From Saprospiraceae bacterium (lineage in GTDB: Bacteria > Bacteroidota > Bacteroidia > Chitinophagales > Saprospiraceae), in the NCBI GenBank assembly GCA_029251525.1, contig JAQXDE010000043.1, positions 1-54,729 of the forward strand: 54,729 bases of DNA. Reading direction: 5' to 3'. Position numbers and translations under genes: made by a program. The notes beneath the pieces were generated by a model, which ran no database searches, had not been told where the DNA came from, and was given only the letters and a program-made list of their open reading frames with translations. Positions 35,133 to 44,398 of the stretch are shown one piece after another (the stretch's first letter is position 1; each line of letters opens with the position of its first letter).

Positions 35133-36038
35133 ATGTCAACAGTTTTACTTGCAGGCGGGTCAGGATTAATTGGTAACCGGTTGAGCATCCTTTTAGAAAA
35201 AGAGGGATATGATGTTATTTTCTTAAGTCGAAAAATAAAATCAGATAAACGTTTTTTTCTATGGGACGTGAGCAAAGGAACTATTGATTCTATTGCAATT
35301 GAAAAAGCGGATTATGTGATTAATTTGGCAGGTGCTGGAATAGTCGACAAAAGGTGGACAGATAAACGAAAGAAAATTTTAATTGAAAGTCGAACTCAAA
35401 CTACCGATCTTCTAAAAAACAGTTTTGAAAGAATAAAGAAGCCAAAAGCATATCTTTCCGCCTCAGCAATTGGTTTCTATGGTAATCGAGGGGACGAATG
35501 GTTGACTGAAAATTCTAAACCACAACCAAATGACTTCCTCTCTGAATGTACGATGGCTTGGGAGAATGCAGCCAAGGGTGTTGCTAAGTCAAAAATCAGG
35601 ACTGTTATTTTTAGAATTGGAATCGTCTTATCTATCAATGGAGGTGCACTTCCTGAGATGATCTTGCCGATGAAGTTTGGCACTAGAGTTTCTTTTGGGG
35701 ATGGAAAAGCCTATTATCCTTGGGTGCACATTGATGACGTTTGTAACATGTTTATTTGGGGACTAGAGAATGAAAAAGCAAATGGAATATACAATGCTGT
35801 CGCGCCTAAACCTTTAATGATAAAAAATTTAGTTAAAGAAATTCAAAAAGCGAGGGGTGGTTTTGCTCTGCCCCTTCCTGCTCCTTCTTTTGCACTAAAA
35901 TTGATTATGGGTGAAATGGCAGATATGCTTTTAAATAGCGCGAGAGTTTCTGCAGAAAAAATTTTAGCCTATGGGTATGAATTTAAATTTTCAGAAATCC
36001 ACCTTGCTCTAAAAAACATTTTAAAGGAGAAAATTTAG
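35133..36038 (+). CDS. TIGR01777-type NAD(P)-binding epimerase (SDR39U1/YfcH family)
   Basis: An extended short-chain dehydrogenase-like protein of 301 aa. It shows the Rossmann motif LAGGSGLIGNRL (residues 5-16), the family-specific VINLAGAGIVDKRWTDKRK and ASAIGFYG segments, and a C-terminal DUF1731-like tail with NSARVSAEKILAYGYEFKF. The family's biochemical role is unknown. It is divergent from the importer operon and convergent with recA. Confidence 0.88.
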   Translation: MSTVLLAGGSGLIGNRLSILLEKEGYDVIFLSRKIKSDKRFFLWDVSKGTIDSIAIEKADYVINLAGAGIVDKRWTDKRKKILIESRTQTTDLLKNSFERIKKPKAYLSASAIGFYGNRGDEWLTENSKPQPNDFLSECTMAWENAAKGVAKSKIRTVIFRIGIVLSINGGALPEMILPMKFGTRVSFGDGKAYYPWVHIDDVCNMFIWGLENEKANGIYNAVAPKPLMIKNLVKEIQKARGGFALPLPAPSFALKLIMGEMADMLLNSARVSAEKILAYGYEFKFSEIHLALKNILKEKI

Positions 36039-36101
36039 GAATTGAATAACACAAAGATTGACAACGGTTTATTTTCTGAATAATTATTCAACAAAAAACA
36101 A

Positions 36102-36130
36102 CCCCCTTTTTCCAAAACGGAAAAAGGGGG
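36102..36130 (-). terminator. recA terminator
   Basis: Perfect 12-bp arms (36102-36113, 36119-36130) of C5T5CC and its complement. On the minus strand TTGTTTTTTG follows. Confidence 0.8.
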
Positions 36131-36163
36131 TAATATTTACAATAAAATTACTTGAGTAAAATT

Positions 36164-37219
36164 TTACTTCGCATCCTCAACAGCTATCTCAAGATTCTCC
36201 ATTTCTTCAGGTTGATTTAAACCTCTAATTTTATCCTTTATTTTTTGTTCAATCTCCAAAGCGACCTCTGGGTTATCAGCCAAAAAGTTTTTAGCAGACT
36301 CTCGACCTTGAGCGATTTTGCTCCCGCTATAAGCATACCAAGATCCGCTTTTATCTATGATATCATGATCCACACCTAAATCGACAATCTCTCCAGTTTT
36401 TGAAACTCCTTCTCCGTACATAATATCGAATAGCGCAATTCGAAATGGGGGAGCTAATTTATTTTTCACCACTTTCACCTTTACGTGATTTCCGACTACA
36501 TTTCCTTCTTTATCTTTAATTGCAGAACCTGATTTTCGAATATCTAATCTTACCGAAGCGTAAAATTTTAATGCATTACCACCAGTTGTTGTTTCAGGGT
36601 TACCGAACATTACACCAATTTTTTCACGTAATTGGTTAATGAATACACAACAACATCCAGTTCGTCCAATTGCTCCAGTCAATTTTCTCATTGCTTGAGA
36701 CATCAAACGAGCTTGTAATCCCATTTTAGAGTCTCCCATTTCTCCTTCAATCTCACTTCTTGGAACTAATGCTGCAACAGAGTCAATTACAATAATATCG
36801 ATAGCAGCTGATCGAATTAAGTTTTCAGCAATTTCAAGTGCTTGCTCACCATTATCTGGCTGTGAAATCAATAAATTTTCTGTATCAACTCCTAGCGCTT
36901 CTGCATAAGTTTTATCAAAAGCATGTTCCGCATCAATAAAAGCTGCGATCCCACCATTCTTTTGACATTCTGCAATAGCATGAATAGCTAAGGTTGTTTT
37001 CCCTGAAGATTCAGGACCGTAAATTTCAACGATTCTACCTTTTGGAAGTCCATTGATTCCTAAAGCTAAATCTAAACTTAATGAACCTGTAGGAATGGTT
37101 TCAACATTAACTGCTGGCTTATCGCCCATTCTCATAACGATTCCCTTTCCATAAGTTTTGTCTAACCTATCCATCGTTTGTTTTAAGGCTTTTAGCTTTG
37201 CTTCTTTTTCTTTTGACAT
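36164..37219 (-). CDS. recA: Recombinase RecA
   Basis: The DNA strand-exchange protein that also triggers the SOS response. The 351-aa length is normal. Walker A is GPESSGKT (about 69-76), Walker [11 protein letters not shown] (about 143-152), loop L1 has the EIEGEMGDS segment and L2 the [18 protein letters not shown] region. A short acidic C-terminal tail follows. No inteins. It is preceded by a good promoter with no obvious E. coli- or B. subtilis-type LexA box. Confidence 0.98.
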   Translation of the reverse strand: MSKEKEAKLKALKQTMDRLDKTYGKGIVMRMGDKPAVNVETIPTGSLSLDLALGINGLPKGRIVEIYGPESSGKTTLAIHAIAECQKNGGIAAFIDAEHAFDKTYAEALGVDTENLLISQPDNGEQALEIAENLIRSAAIDIIVIDSVAALVPRSEIEGEMGDSKMGLQARLMSQAMRKLTGAIGRTGCCCVFINQLREKIGVMFGNPETTTGGNALKFYASVRLDIRKSGSAIKDKEGNVVGNHVKVKVVKNKLAPPFRIALFDIMYGEGVSKTGEIVDLGVDHDIIDKSGSWYAYSGSKIAQGRESAKNFLADNPEVALEIEQKIKDKIRGLNQPEEMENLEIAVEDAK

Positions 37220-37267
37220 TGTATAAAATTTTAATCTTTTTAAGACAACTTTTTGTTTATAACACTA

Positions 37268-37298
37268 CAAAGTTAAACATTTTGTTTTTAAAAAACAA
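37268..37298 (-). promoter_or_regulatory. recA promoter
   Basis: Minus strand: TTG (37298-37296), 20 nt, TAACTTTG (37275-37268), giving a leader of about 42 nt. A second TACATTTG lies further upstream at 37370-37363 without a -33. The rest of the 325-bp spacer holds no gene. Confidence 0.6.
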
Positions 37299-37486
37299 TA
37301 ATTCAAAGCTTTTATTTAAAATAAATTGTTTTAAAAGTTTTAAAAGTTGTTTTATAAACGCACAAATGTACTTTTCAAATATGAAAAATAACAGATACAA
37401 GATAGGCAAAGGTTTTCCAAATCAAAAATTCAATGTCAATCAAAATTAAAAATGTATCACCTTAGTTACCTTTTTCATCAAAATTG

Positions 37487-37524
37487 AAAAGCCCTTAATC
37501 AAATTCCATTGATTAAGGGCTTTT
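37487..37524 (-). terminator. Terminator downstream of the 80-aa gene
   Basis: Perfect 15-bp arms (37487-37501 and 37510-37524) carrying AAGCCCTTAATCA and complement, with A4/T4 ends, 20 bp after the stop codon. Confidence 0.75.
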
Positions 37525-37544
37525 AGGAGGATTTTAAAATCCAT

Positions 37545-37787
37545 TTAATGTTGAGTTTCAACTGCTGTCTCCTTGCTATATCTTAGAATATTTTGGATAC
37601 TGCTAGGTGAAGGATTAAAAGTAACTTTTGATAATTGAACGTTAGCTTTTTTCAATTCTTGGTATTCTTCAAATAAATTCCAATCTTCTTGAAGAGCTAT
37701 TCTGATTGCCATCGATTCGGCTACCGAAGTTTCTTTGTAAATGAATCTAGTTAAGTGATTTAGTGTAAAGTTATGCTTCATGAACAT
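37545..37787 (-). CDS. Conserved small protein, unknown function
   Basis: An 80-aa soluble protein with no signal peptide. It opens with helix-rich KHNFTLNHLTRFIYKE, then an acidic helix (ALQEDWNLFEEYQELKKA) and ends FNPSPSSIQNILRYSK. The overall pattern resembles small anti-sigma- or regulator-like Bacteroidota proteins of 70-90 aa, but I cannot assign a function. A good terminator and in-frame composition support it as real. The third codon (ATG at 37781) is an alternative start. Confidence 0.6.
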   Translation of the reverse strand: MFMKHNFTLNHLTRFIYKETSVAESMAIRIALQEDWNLFEEYQELKKANVQLSKVTFNPSPSSIQNILRYSKETAVETQH

Positions 37788-37924
37788 TTTTTTGAGTGAA
37801 TAAATATATTGTACGCCTTAGAGTTATGTATGAAAATTCAACATTAAAACTAAAAAGCTTTTACAAATATTTTGCTGATGCTCTTTTTTTTGTTATTTTT
37901 TTTCAGAAAAAATGAATTTTCCAG

Positions 37925-38347
37925 TTATTTAATTCGATGCCATGTCTGAGTTCTATAAAAAAGAGCAATATATCCTCGTACTTTTAAAATATCTTTTCCT
38001 TCCAACCATAGTTTACAGCTATAAATTTTATCCTTTGTTGGAGAAAAAATCTCCCCACTTTTCCATGTATCACCACTTTTCCTCATATCCCACAAAATTT
38101 CCATTCCAACTAGTGGCTTACCTTTTCGTTTGCCTGTGCAATTATCGCAAGTAGTTGTTGGCGCATTAAGTAATTTAATTATTTTGCCAAAATACTTACC
38201 ATTCTTTTTATAAATTTCTACTTGAGATTTTTCTTCACCAGTTTCGTCATCAATTGTTTTCCAAACACCAACACATGATTGAGCAATTGATGATGTGATA
38301 AATAAAGTAAAAATCGAAATAGTTGTAAAAATTGATTTTAAAGTCAT
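37925..38347 (-). CDS. DUF2147 secreted protein
   Basis: A 140-aa protein with a signal peptide (MTLKSIFTTISIFTLF, cleaved after SIAQ). The mature DUF2147 pattern is present: GVWKTIDDETGEEKSQVEIY, GKYFGKIIKL, TCDNCTGKRKGKPLVGMEI, and the late GYIALFYRTQTWHR. Two Cys in CDNC could be redox-active or metal-binding. The function of this periplasmic beta-barrel-like family is unknown. Confidence 0.88.
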   Translation of the reverse strand: MTLKSIFTTISIFTLFITSSIAQSCVGVWKTIDDETGEEKSQVEIYKKNGKYFGKIIKLLNAPTTTCDNCTGKRKGKPLVGMEILWDMRKSGDTWKSGEIFSPTKDKIYSCKLWLEGKDILKVRGYIALFYRTQTWHRIK

Positions 38348-38405
38348 TATAATAAATTTTATAAGATGATTTTAGGAGAATACTAGAAAAACATTAGACA
38401 TATTT

Positions 38406-40397
38406 CTAATTCAAAATAACAAATTCTGTTCTTCGATTGTTTCGCCTGCCCCTTTCCATAAGATTTGATTCAATTGGTTTAGTTTTTCCAAAACCTTTGT
38501 GACTTAGGCGATTAGCTAGAATTCCATTTTCTATTAAAAACTCCTTCACTGCTTTTGCTCGATTCGTAGATAAAATAAGGTTACTCTCATTCGAACCTAC
38601 ATTATCTGTATGTCCGTTAATTTGAATTTTGAGTGAATTATTATTTTCCAGTAAATGTAATAATTGATTTAACTCAAATAATGATTCTGATTTCAATTCG
38701 GCTGAACCAGTCTCAAATAAAACATTTCTTAAAACTACTGGAGGAAAAGTTGTCTCAGGTTCAATAGTTACTTTAACTGCTTTATCTTTAATCGGTTGTA
38801 AACCTATTTTCAATAAAAATGGGTTATTTAAACTTTGTGTTTTTTCTAGAGAAAAATTTTCAGAGTAAAATAAATACTTCTCTTTGGAAATATTCAACGC
38901 GTAGTTTTTCCCAATCGGCAAACAAATTAAAAACTCTCCATCTAGATCTGTAACTGAAGTCGCATAAGTCTCTCCTGAGATCAAATCCACGAATTCAACC
39001 TTTGCTGAAAGTTTCTTTTTGGTTTCCAAATCATAGACGTAAGCTTGAACATAAGTCACAGGTTGAGGTCGTGCTTCAGGATATAATTCGAAGCTGTATA
39101 TATCGGTATGCCCCCCTTTCGTTCCACTATTAAAAACAGATTCCTCTTTTCTTACATTTTTAATATCGCTGGCGAAGTAGCCTGTTTTCCCATCCAAACT
39201 TAAAACCAAAGCTCCTTCTGCTGCTTCAGTATTAATTGGATAACCTAAATTTTTGGGAAGAAACCACTCTTTTTCATTTTTCTTTCTAGAAAAAAATAAA
39301 TCAGGCCCTCCCATTCCAGGATGTCCATCAGACATAAAATAAAGTGTTTGGTTATCTGCATGAATAAAAGGTGATTGATCATCATAGGGTGAGTTAATTA
39401 TATCTCCTAAATTTTGAGGCGTTCCCCACGTATCATCTTTTTGCCGATAACTAACCCAAATATCTCTTCCACCTTGTCCCCCTTTTCGATTACTAGTAAA
39501 ATAAATAGCTCGCCCATCTGCTGAAAGCGAAGGTTGAGATTCCCAACCTTTGGAATTGATTGGAGCACCTATATTAGAAGGAAGTGTCCATCGACCATCT
39601 CGAATTTCTGAAAAATATAAATCACAACTCCCATATCCATCTTTCCGATTACACGCAGTAAATACTAAAAATTTTCCATCAGAGGAAATACTTTGAGCGC
39701 CTTCATTTTTTTCGGTATTTATTCTATCTAAAGGAAACCCTTTTTGCCAAATCCCATTTTTTTTTGTACTCATCATAAAATCTTCTTGTCCATAAAGTCT
39801 CGCTGTATAAATTAATTGCTTGCCATCAGCAGTCAAAGAAGGAAGGTATTCTGGATTTCGAGTATTGATATTATCACCTAAGCTTTTAGGTTCGTAGGGA
39901 ACTGGATTTGCATAAGCAATCTTCATAAACCGGCAATTAGCAATATGTTTTTTAGATTTTTTCTCGAGAATTTTGTTGTTCGGTTCAGCTGCTAAATAAT
40001 TTTTAAAATGTAGAGCTGCCTCATCGAATTTCTTCATTCTCATCTCTGCCAAAGCAAGCGTATACAATACCTTCTTTTTATAAAAAGAATCTATCTGAAT
40101 TACTTTTTCAAAACCTTGTTCTGCCTCTTCATAGTTTTTCATATCATAATGAATTGCTGCCCAATGAATTTGAGCATCAATAAAAGTAGATTCTTTTTTA
40201 AGGGCTTTTGAAAATTCTTTGAGGGCTTTTTCATTTTCACCTGCTCGTGAATATTTTATTCCTTTTTTGTAGGTTTTCTTTAATTTTTCTGACGCTGTTT
40301 TTCGAGTAATTAACTGTTTACTTTTAGTGGGTTGAGTTAAACCACTATTGATAAAAACCAATATCATAAAAATCCAGAGTATATTTTTTCTCATCAT
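38406..40397 (-). CDS. PorE-like outer-membrane protein: TPR, PD40 propeller, carboxypeptidase-regulatory-like and OmpA domains
   Basis: A 663-aa envelope protein. A signal peptide (1-21) precedes TPR-like helices (about 40-150), a PD40/WD40-type propeller with repeated P-S-L-S-x-D-G-x-x-x-x-F blades (about 185-430), a carboxypeptidase-regulatory-like domain (about 450-525) and an OmpA-like peptidoglycan-binding domain (about 550-663, with INGHTDNVGSNESNLILSTN and RRNNRRTEF). This order matches PorE of the type IX secretion system of Porphyromonas. Paralogues with this layout are common, so a direct T9SS role is inference. It lies downstream of bamA. Confidence 0.82.
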   Translation of the reverse strand: MMRKNILWIFMILVFINSGLTQPTKSKQLITRKTASEKLKKTYKKGIKYSRAGENEKALKEFSKALKKESTFIDAQIHWAAIHYDMKNYEEAEQGFEKVIQIDSFYKKKVLYTLALAEMRMKKFDEAALHFKNYLAAEPNNKILEKKSKKHIANCRFMKIAYANPVPYEPKSLGDNINTRNPEYLPSLTADGKQLIYTARLYGQEDFMMSTKKNGIWQKGFPLDRINTEKNEGAQSISSDGKFLVFTACNRKDGYGSCDLYFSEIRDGRWTLPSNIGAPINSKGWESQPSLSADGRAIYFTSNRKGGQGGRDIWVSYRQKDDTWGTPQNLGDIINSPYDDQSPFIHADNQTLYFMSDGHPGMGGPDLFFSRKKNEKEWFLPKNLGYPINTEAAEGALVLSLDGKTGYFASDIKNVRKEESVFNSGTKGGHTDIYSFELYPEARPQPVTYVQAYVYDLETKKKLSAKVEFVDLISGETYATSVTDLDGEFLICLPIGKNYALNISKEKYLFYSENFSLEKTQSLNNPFLLKIGLQPIKDKAVKVTIEPETTFPPVVLRNVLFETGSAELKSESLFELNQLLHLLENNNSLKIQINGHTDNVGSNESNLILSTNRAKAVKEFLIENGILANRLSHKGFGKTKPIESNLMERGRRNNRRTEFVILN

Positions 40398-40429
40398 AAT
40401 TAATTAACGTTAGTGATGGCCAAAAACGT

Positions 40430-40465
40430 GTAACCCACCTAAGAGAATTTTCTTAGATGGGTTAC
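40430..40465 (-). terminator. Terminator between bamA and the PorE-like gene
   Basis: Arms 40430-40444 and 40451-40465 pair over 15 bp with one mismatch (GTAACCCA/TGGGTTAC base). A short T-tract follows on the minus strand. It suggests bamA and the PorE-like gene are separately expressed. Confidence 0.6.
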
Positions 40466-40511
40466 ATGCCTTTATTTCTTGACAAACTTTTTCTTTTGGA
40501 TCAAATTACCT

Positions 40512-43103
40512 CTAGTCTGGTTCGAATCCTAAAATAATATTGAACTGTCCAAACTCCGACCATTTTGCTCCACTAGCAATCAAATTAGGTTTATCAAAAC
40601 CAATACCATAATCAAATCCAAGGGTTCCAAACATTGGTAAGAAAACTCTTAAGCCTAACCCTGCTGAACGTTTAACATCAAATGGATTGAAATCTTTGAA
40701 GCTATTCCAAGCATTTCCTCCTTGAGCAAATGCCAAAACATAAATCGTAGAACTTGGATTTAATGAAATTGGATATCTCAACTCAACGGTCAACTTATCA
40801 AATACAGATGCCCCTCCATTATTACTTGATGGTAAGTCAGTCACTTCGTATCCTCTTAATGAAATAATATCATTTCCTAACAATCCAAATTGCTGACCTG
40901 CTAATCCATCTCCTCCTAAGACAAACCTTTCAAAAGGCGATAATCCAATATTGTCATCATAAAAGCCTAACATTCCGATTTTAATGGAAGATTTCAGTAC
41001 TAAATTTCCAACAAGAGGAGTGTACCATTCCGCATCAAATCGCCATTTATGATATTCTAACCAACGGAAACGGTTAGCATTCTCAATATCTGAAATTTCA
41101 GCGTCCGTTAATCCTGCTCTTTCTCCCTCTGATAGAAGGAAAAAATCATCGTCCTTAAATAAAGAGTATGGTGGAGTCAATGAAACGGACAAAGAAACTT
41201 TAGATCCTGTTTTCGGAAAAATAGGATCAACAACTGTTGTCCTCGCTAATGTCCCCTTTAGACTGAAGTTTCGAAAATCACCTTCAGTCAATAATGAACC
41301 GTCTTGTAATCTAAAATCCCCTCTATTCCATTGATTCAACGCTAAATTTTGTAAATTAATCGCTCCACTTAACACAAAATTATCATCTGGCCACTTCAAC
41401 CTAGTTCCCAAACCAATAGAAAAATTAGTGATTCCTAAACTATTGAAGCTAGCACTTGACTTATCCAAACCATTGGTCAATCGCGTAAAATACCCTGCTA
41501 TCGTAAATGAAGTAGCTTTTTTTCCACCCAACCAAGGCTCTGTAAAGGAAGCATTATAGGACTGGTAAAAACGTCCATTTGTTTGCGCACGAAGGGAAAG
41601 TCGTTGTCCATCTCCTTGAGGAAGTGGACTCCAAGATTCTTTCTTCAGTATATTCCTAACGGAAAAATTATTAAAAGAAACCCCTAATGTTCCAATCACT
41701 CCTCGACCCTGTCCTCCCCATCCTGCAGAAAGTTCTAATTGATCGGAAGGTTTTTCTTCAACTGTATATTCGATATCAACTGTTCCTCGTTGTGGATTTA
41801 CAGGAGTATTGATTCCCATTGTTTCAGGATTGAAATATCCTAAATTAATGATCTCCCTCTGAGAGCGAATAATATCTGATCGGCTAAATTTCTCTCCTGG
41901 ACGCGTTCTTAATTCTCTTCGTATTACATGTTCATGTGTTCTATCATTTCCTGCAATTGTCACCTTATCAATTGTTGCTTGCGGCCCTTCATAAATTCTA
42001 ATTTCCAAATCAATTGAGTCGTTATCAATCGAAACTTCAATTGGATCTACTCGGAAAAACAAATAACCATTATCCATGTACAATGTCGTAATATCTCTTC
42101 CATCTTGGCTAAAACTCAATCGAGTTTCCAACAATTCTTGATTATATATTTCTCCTTTTTCAATTCCTAAAACACCCGCTAAAGTTTTTGTATCGTAAAT
42201 TGAATTTCCTTTCCACGCAATATCCCTAAAGAAATATCTATTTCCTTCTTCAATATTAATTTGTAATTCCAATTGCCCATCTTCATTTCTCCATATACTA
42301 TCCCCAAGAACTCTAGCATCTCTAAAACCTATCGTGTTATAAAAAGCAACTACTCCTTTTTTATCAGTTTCATAATCACTTTTGATGAATTTTGATGAAT
42401 TGAAGATTCGCCTTTTCTCCTTTGTTTCTTTCATCAATTTCCGAAGTTTCCTTGGTTTAACATTTGTGTTTCCAACAAAACTAATTTCCTTAATTTTGAT
42501 TCTCTCATTTTTATCTACATCAAAAACCAAACGAACAGAGTTGGTACTAGCATTATCTTCAATTTCTTCCACTTTTACATTGGCATCTAAATAACCTTTT
42601 TCCTCGAAGAAATTTTTAATTCCGTTAATTGCATCTGTTTTAATACTCTCTGTGATAATTCCACCTTTTAGTAAATAGGTATTTACCACTCCATTCAAAT
42701 CATCATGGTATTTCTTCTTGACGTTTTTGTAAGAAAAGCGAGATAATCTTGGCCGCTCTTTCACATAAATTTCTAGAAAAACAATATCCCCGATTGTTTT
42801 AGTTTGAAATACTCTTACATCAGTAAATAATCTCAATTTCCAAAGTGCCTTAATCGCTCTAGGGATATCATATCCACCTGTTCCGATTCTAATTTTATCA
42901 CCTACTTTCAAGCCTGCAATCGACTTAATTGCATTTTCATCACTATAGTTAGCGCCTACTACTGTAATACCTCCTATTTCATATTCTTTTTGTTCGGCAT
43001 AATCAATATTAGGAATTGTATCAGGAACGATTACTTGCGCTAAACCATTTGTTGTAAATATGAAAAGACAAACTAGAAATGGTAAAATATTTTTTAAACT
43101 CAT
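40512..43103 (-). CDS. bamA: Outer-membrane assembly factor BamA
   Basis: The central subunit of the BAM machine that inserts beta-barrels in the outer membrane. An 863-aa precursor with signal peptide (1-22), about five POTRA repeats (about 40-440, e.g. YEIGGITVVGANYSDENAIK, KEISFVGNTNVKPRKLRKLM, ATIDKVTIAGNDRTHEHVIR) and a 16-strand barrel with the conserved ERFVLGGDGLAG and LRGYEV segments, closing with FNIILGFEPD. The uppS gene lies upstream on the same strand after a 231-bp spacer. Confidence 0.95.
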   Translation of the reverse strand: MSLKNILPFLVCLFIFTTNGLAQVIVPDTIPNIDYAEQKEYEIGGITVVGANYSDENAIKSIAGLKVGDKIRIGTGGYDIPRAIKALWKLRLFTDVRVFQTKTIGDIVFLEIYVKERPRLSRFSYKNVKKKYHDDLNGVVNTYLLKGGIITESIKTDAINGIKNFFEEKGYLDANVKVEEIEDNASTNSVRLVFDVDKNERIKIKEISFVGNTNVKPRKLRKLMKETKEKRRIFNSSKFIKSDYETDKKGVVAFYNTIGFRDARVLGDSIWRNEDGQLELQINIEEGNRYFFRDIAWKGNSIYDTKTLAGVLGIEKGEIYNQELLETRLSFSQDGRDITTLYMDNGYLFFRVDPIEVSIDNDSIDLEIRIYEGPQATIDKVTIAGNDRTHEHVIRRELRTRPGEKFSRSDIIRSQREIINLGYFNPETMGINTPVNPQRGTVDIEYTVEEKPSDQLELSAGWGGQGRGVIGTLGVSFNNFSVRNILKKESWSPLPQGDGQRLSLRAQTNGRFYQSYNASFTEPWLGGKKATSFTIAGYFTRLTNGLDKSSASFNSLGITNFSIGLGTRLKWPDDNFVLSGAINLQNLALNQWNRGDFRLQDGSLLTEGDFRNFSLKGTLARTTVVDPIFPKTGSKVSLSVSLTPPYSLFKDDDFFLLSEGERAGLTDAEISDIENANRFRWLEYHKWRFDAEWYTPLVGNLVLKSSIKIGMLGFYDDNIGLSPFERFVLGGDGLAGQQFGLLGNDIISLRGYEVTDLPSSNNGGASVFDKLTVELRYPISLNPSSTIYVLAFAQGGNAWNSFKDFNPFDVKRSAGLGLRVFLPMFGTLGFDYGIGFDKPNLIASGAKWSEFGQFNIILGFEPD

Positions 43104-43334
43104 TTTTTTGTTCTGTTAAATTTTCTCAAAGAGAAATACTTTTTTAATCAAAGTCAAAATATCAATCACTATAAAAAGGATAAAAATTACATCTTGACTT
43201 CCCTTCTGTTATAACGGTTACTAAATTTATTTCGTTGGTGTACTTTTTATCTAAAAAAATAATATCTGATCTTCAACTTTCGCAGATTTATAGATAATTA
43301 ATTAAGGATTATTCACAGTTGAAAAAATCTCTCA

Positions 43335-44078
43335 TTATGAAACTTGCTCACTTGTCTTTCCAAATCTTCTCTCTCGTTTTTGGAAATCAACAATCGCTTC
43401 GTACAAATGTTCTCTCCTGAAGTCAGGCCAAAATATTGGAAAAAATCTTAATTCAGCATAAGCAATTTGCCAAAGTAAGAAGTTACTGATTCTCTGTTCT
43501 CCACTAGTCCTAATCAATAATTCAGGGTCGGGCATGCCAGCAGTACTCAAGGAATTGGAAAATTTAGATTCATCAATATCTTCAATACTTAATTCATTAT
43601 TCTTTGCAGCGAAAGCTAATTTTTTAGAAGCTTCTACAATTTCCCACTTTGCGCTATAATTAAGGGCCAAAACCAAGGTCATTCGAGTATGGTGTCTAGT
43701 CTTTTCGATACCATCCATCAACGCTCTGTAGGTATCTTTTGGCAATTTTGACAAATCACCAATGGCTTGCAACCGAATATTGTTTTTAGTCAACGTCGAT
43801 AATTCTTTTCGCACAGTTTGAATTAAAAGGCTCATCAGAGCATTTACTTCGGTTTGTGGTCGACTCCAATTCTCAGTCGAAAAAGCATACATCGTCAAGT
43901 ATTTAATTCCCAATTCTGCTGCTGCCTCTGTTGTTTCTCGAACTGCCTTTACTCCATTACGATGTCCGAAAACGCGCAATTTTCCTTTTTGTTTTGCCCA
44001 TCGTCCATTTCCATCCATTATTACCGCAATGTGCTGGGGTAATTTGCTCTGATCAATCTTGGATTTTAAGTCACTCAT
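43335..44078 (-). CDS. uppS: Isoprenyl transferase (undecaprenyl diphosphate synthase)
   Basis: A cis-prenyltransferase that makes the C55 lipid carrier for peptidoglycan and surface glycans. It shows HIAVIMDGNGRWAKQKG with the catalytic Asp, the GHRNGVKAV helix, FSTENWSRP, and the late PDPELLIRTSGEQRISNFLLW substrate-binding segment. I start at the ATG at 44078 (MSDLKSKID; 247 aa). The frame extends to 44120, but a -7 element at 44122-44129 would start transcription inside that extension. Confidence 0.95.
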   Translation of the reverse strand: MSDLKSKIDQSKLPQHIAVIMDGNGRWAKQKGKLRVFGHRNGVKAVRETTEAAAELGIKYLTMYAFSTENWSRPQTEVNALMSLLIQTVRKELSTLTKNNIRLQAIGDLSKLPKDTYRALMDGIEKTRHHTRMTLVLALNYSAKWEIVEASKKLAFAAKNNELSIEDIDESKFSNSLSTAGMPDPELLIRTSGEQRISNFLLWQIAYAELRFFPIFWPDFRREHLYEAIVDFQKRERRFGKTSEQVS

Positions 44079-44121
44079 TTTTGAAAACTTTCTTGTAAGA
44101 TCTCCTTTTTGAAAATTCACG

Positions 44122-44129
44122 CAAAGGTA
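44122..44129 (-). promoter_or_regulatory. -7 element of uppS
   Basis: TACCTTTG on the minus strand. It fixes the uppS start at 44078 rather than 44120. No clear -33 TTG. Confidence 0.45.
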
Positions 44130-44241
44130 AGAAAAACTACTTTAATTTTTGCCCGTATAAACCAATGAAAATCAACGAGATATTTTATTGGAACCAAAGT
44201 GTTACATATATATATATTCTTAATAAGATTTTTATCAATTA

Positions 44242-44273
44242 TTGAAAATAATAAGATAACAATTGTATTTTTG
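44242..44273 (+). promoter_or_regulatory. Oligoendopeptidase promoter
   Basis: TTG (44242-44244), 21 nt, TATTTTTG (44266-44273) then C. The predicted leader is about 119 nt. Confidence 0.55.
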
Positions 44274-44398
44274 CGGAAATTTTAAACTCATTATTTGACA
44301 ATATTCAATTTTATACACTGAGATTGATATTCTTAATATTGCTTGCCAAAAAACATTAAACTTATTCTTGTTTTAAAAGTCTAAACCTAAAATATTAC

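Noticed and set aside
37198-37449. Plus-strand frame of 83 codons upstream of recA
   Set aside because: It covers the recA promoter on the other strand and looks like Lys/Asn/Phe-rich noise.
44206-44220. TATATATA tract as a special element
   Set aside because: A short simple repeat without flanking structure, in an AT-rich spacer.
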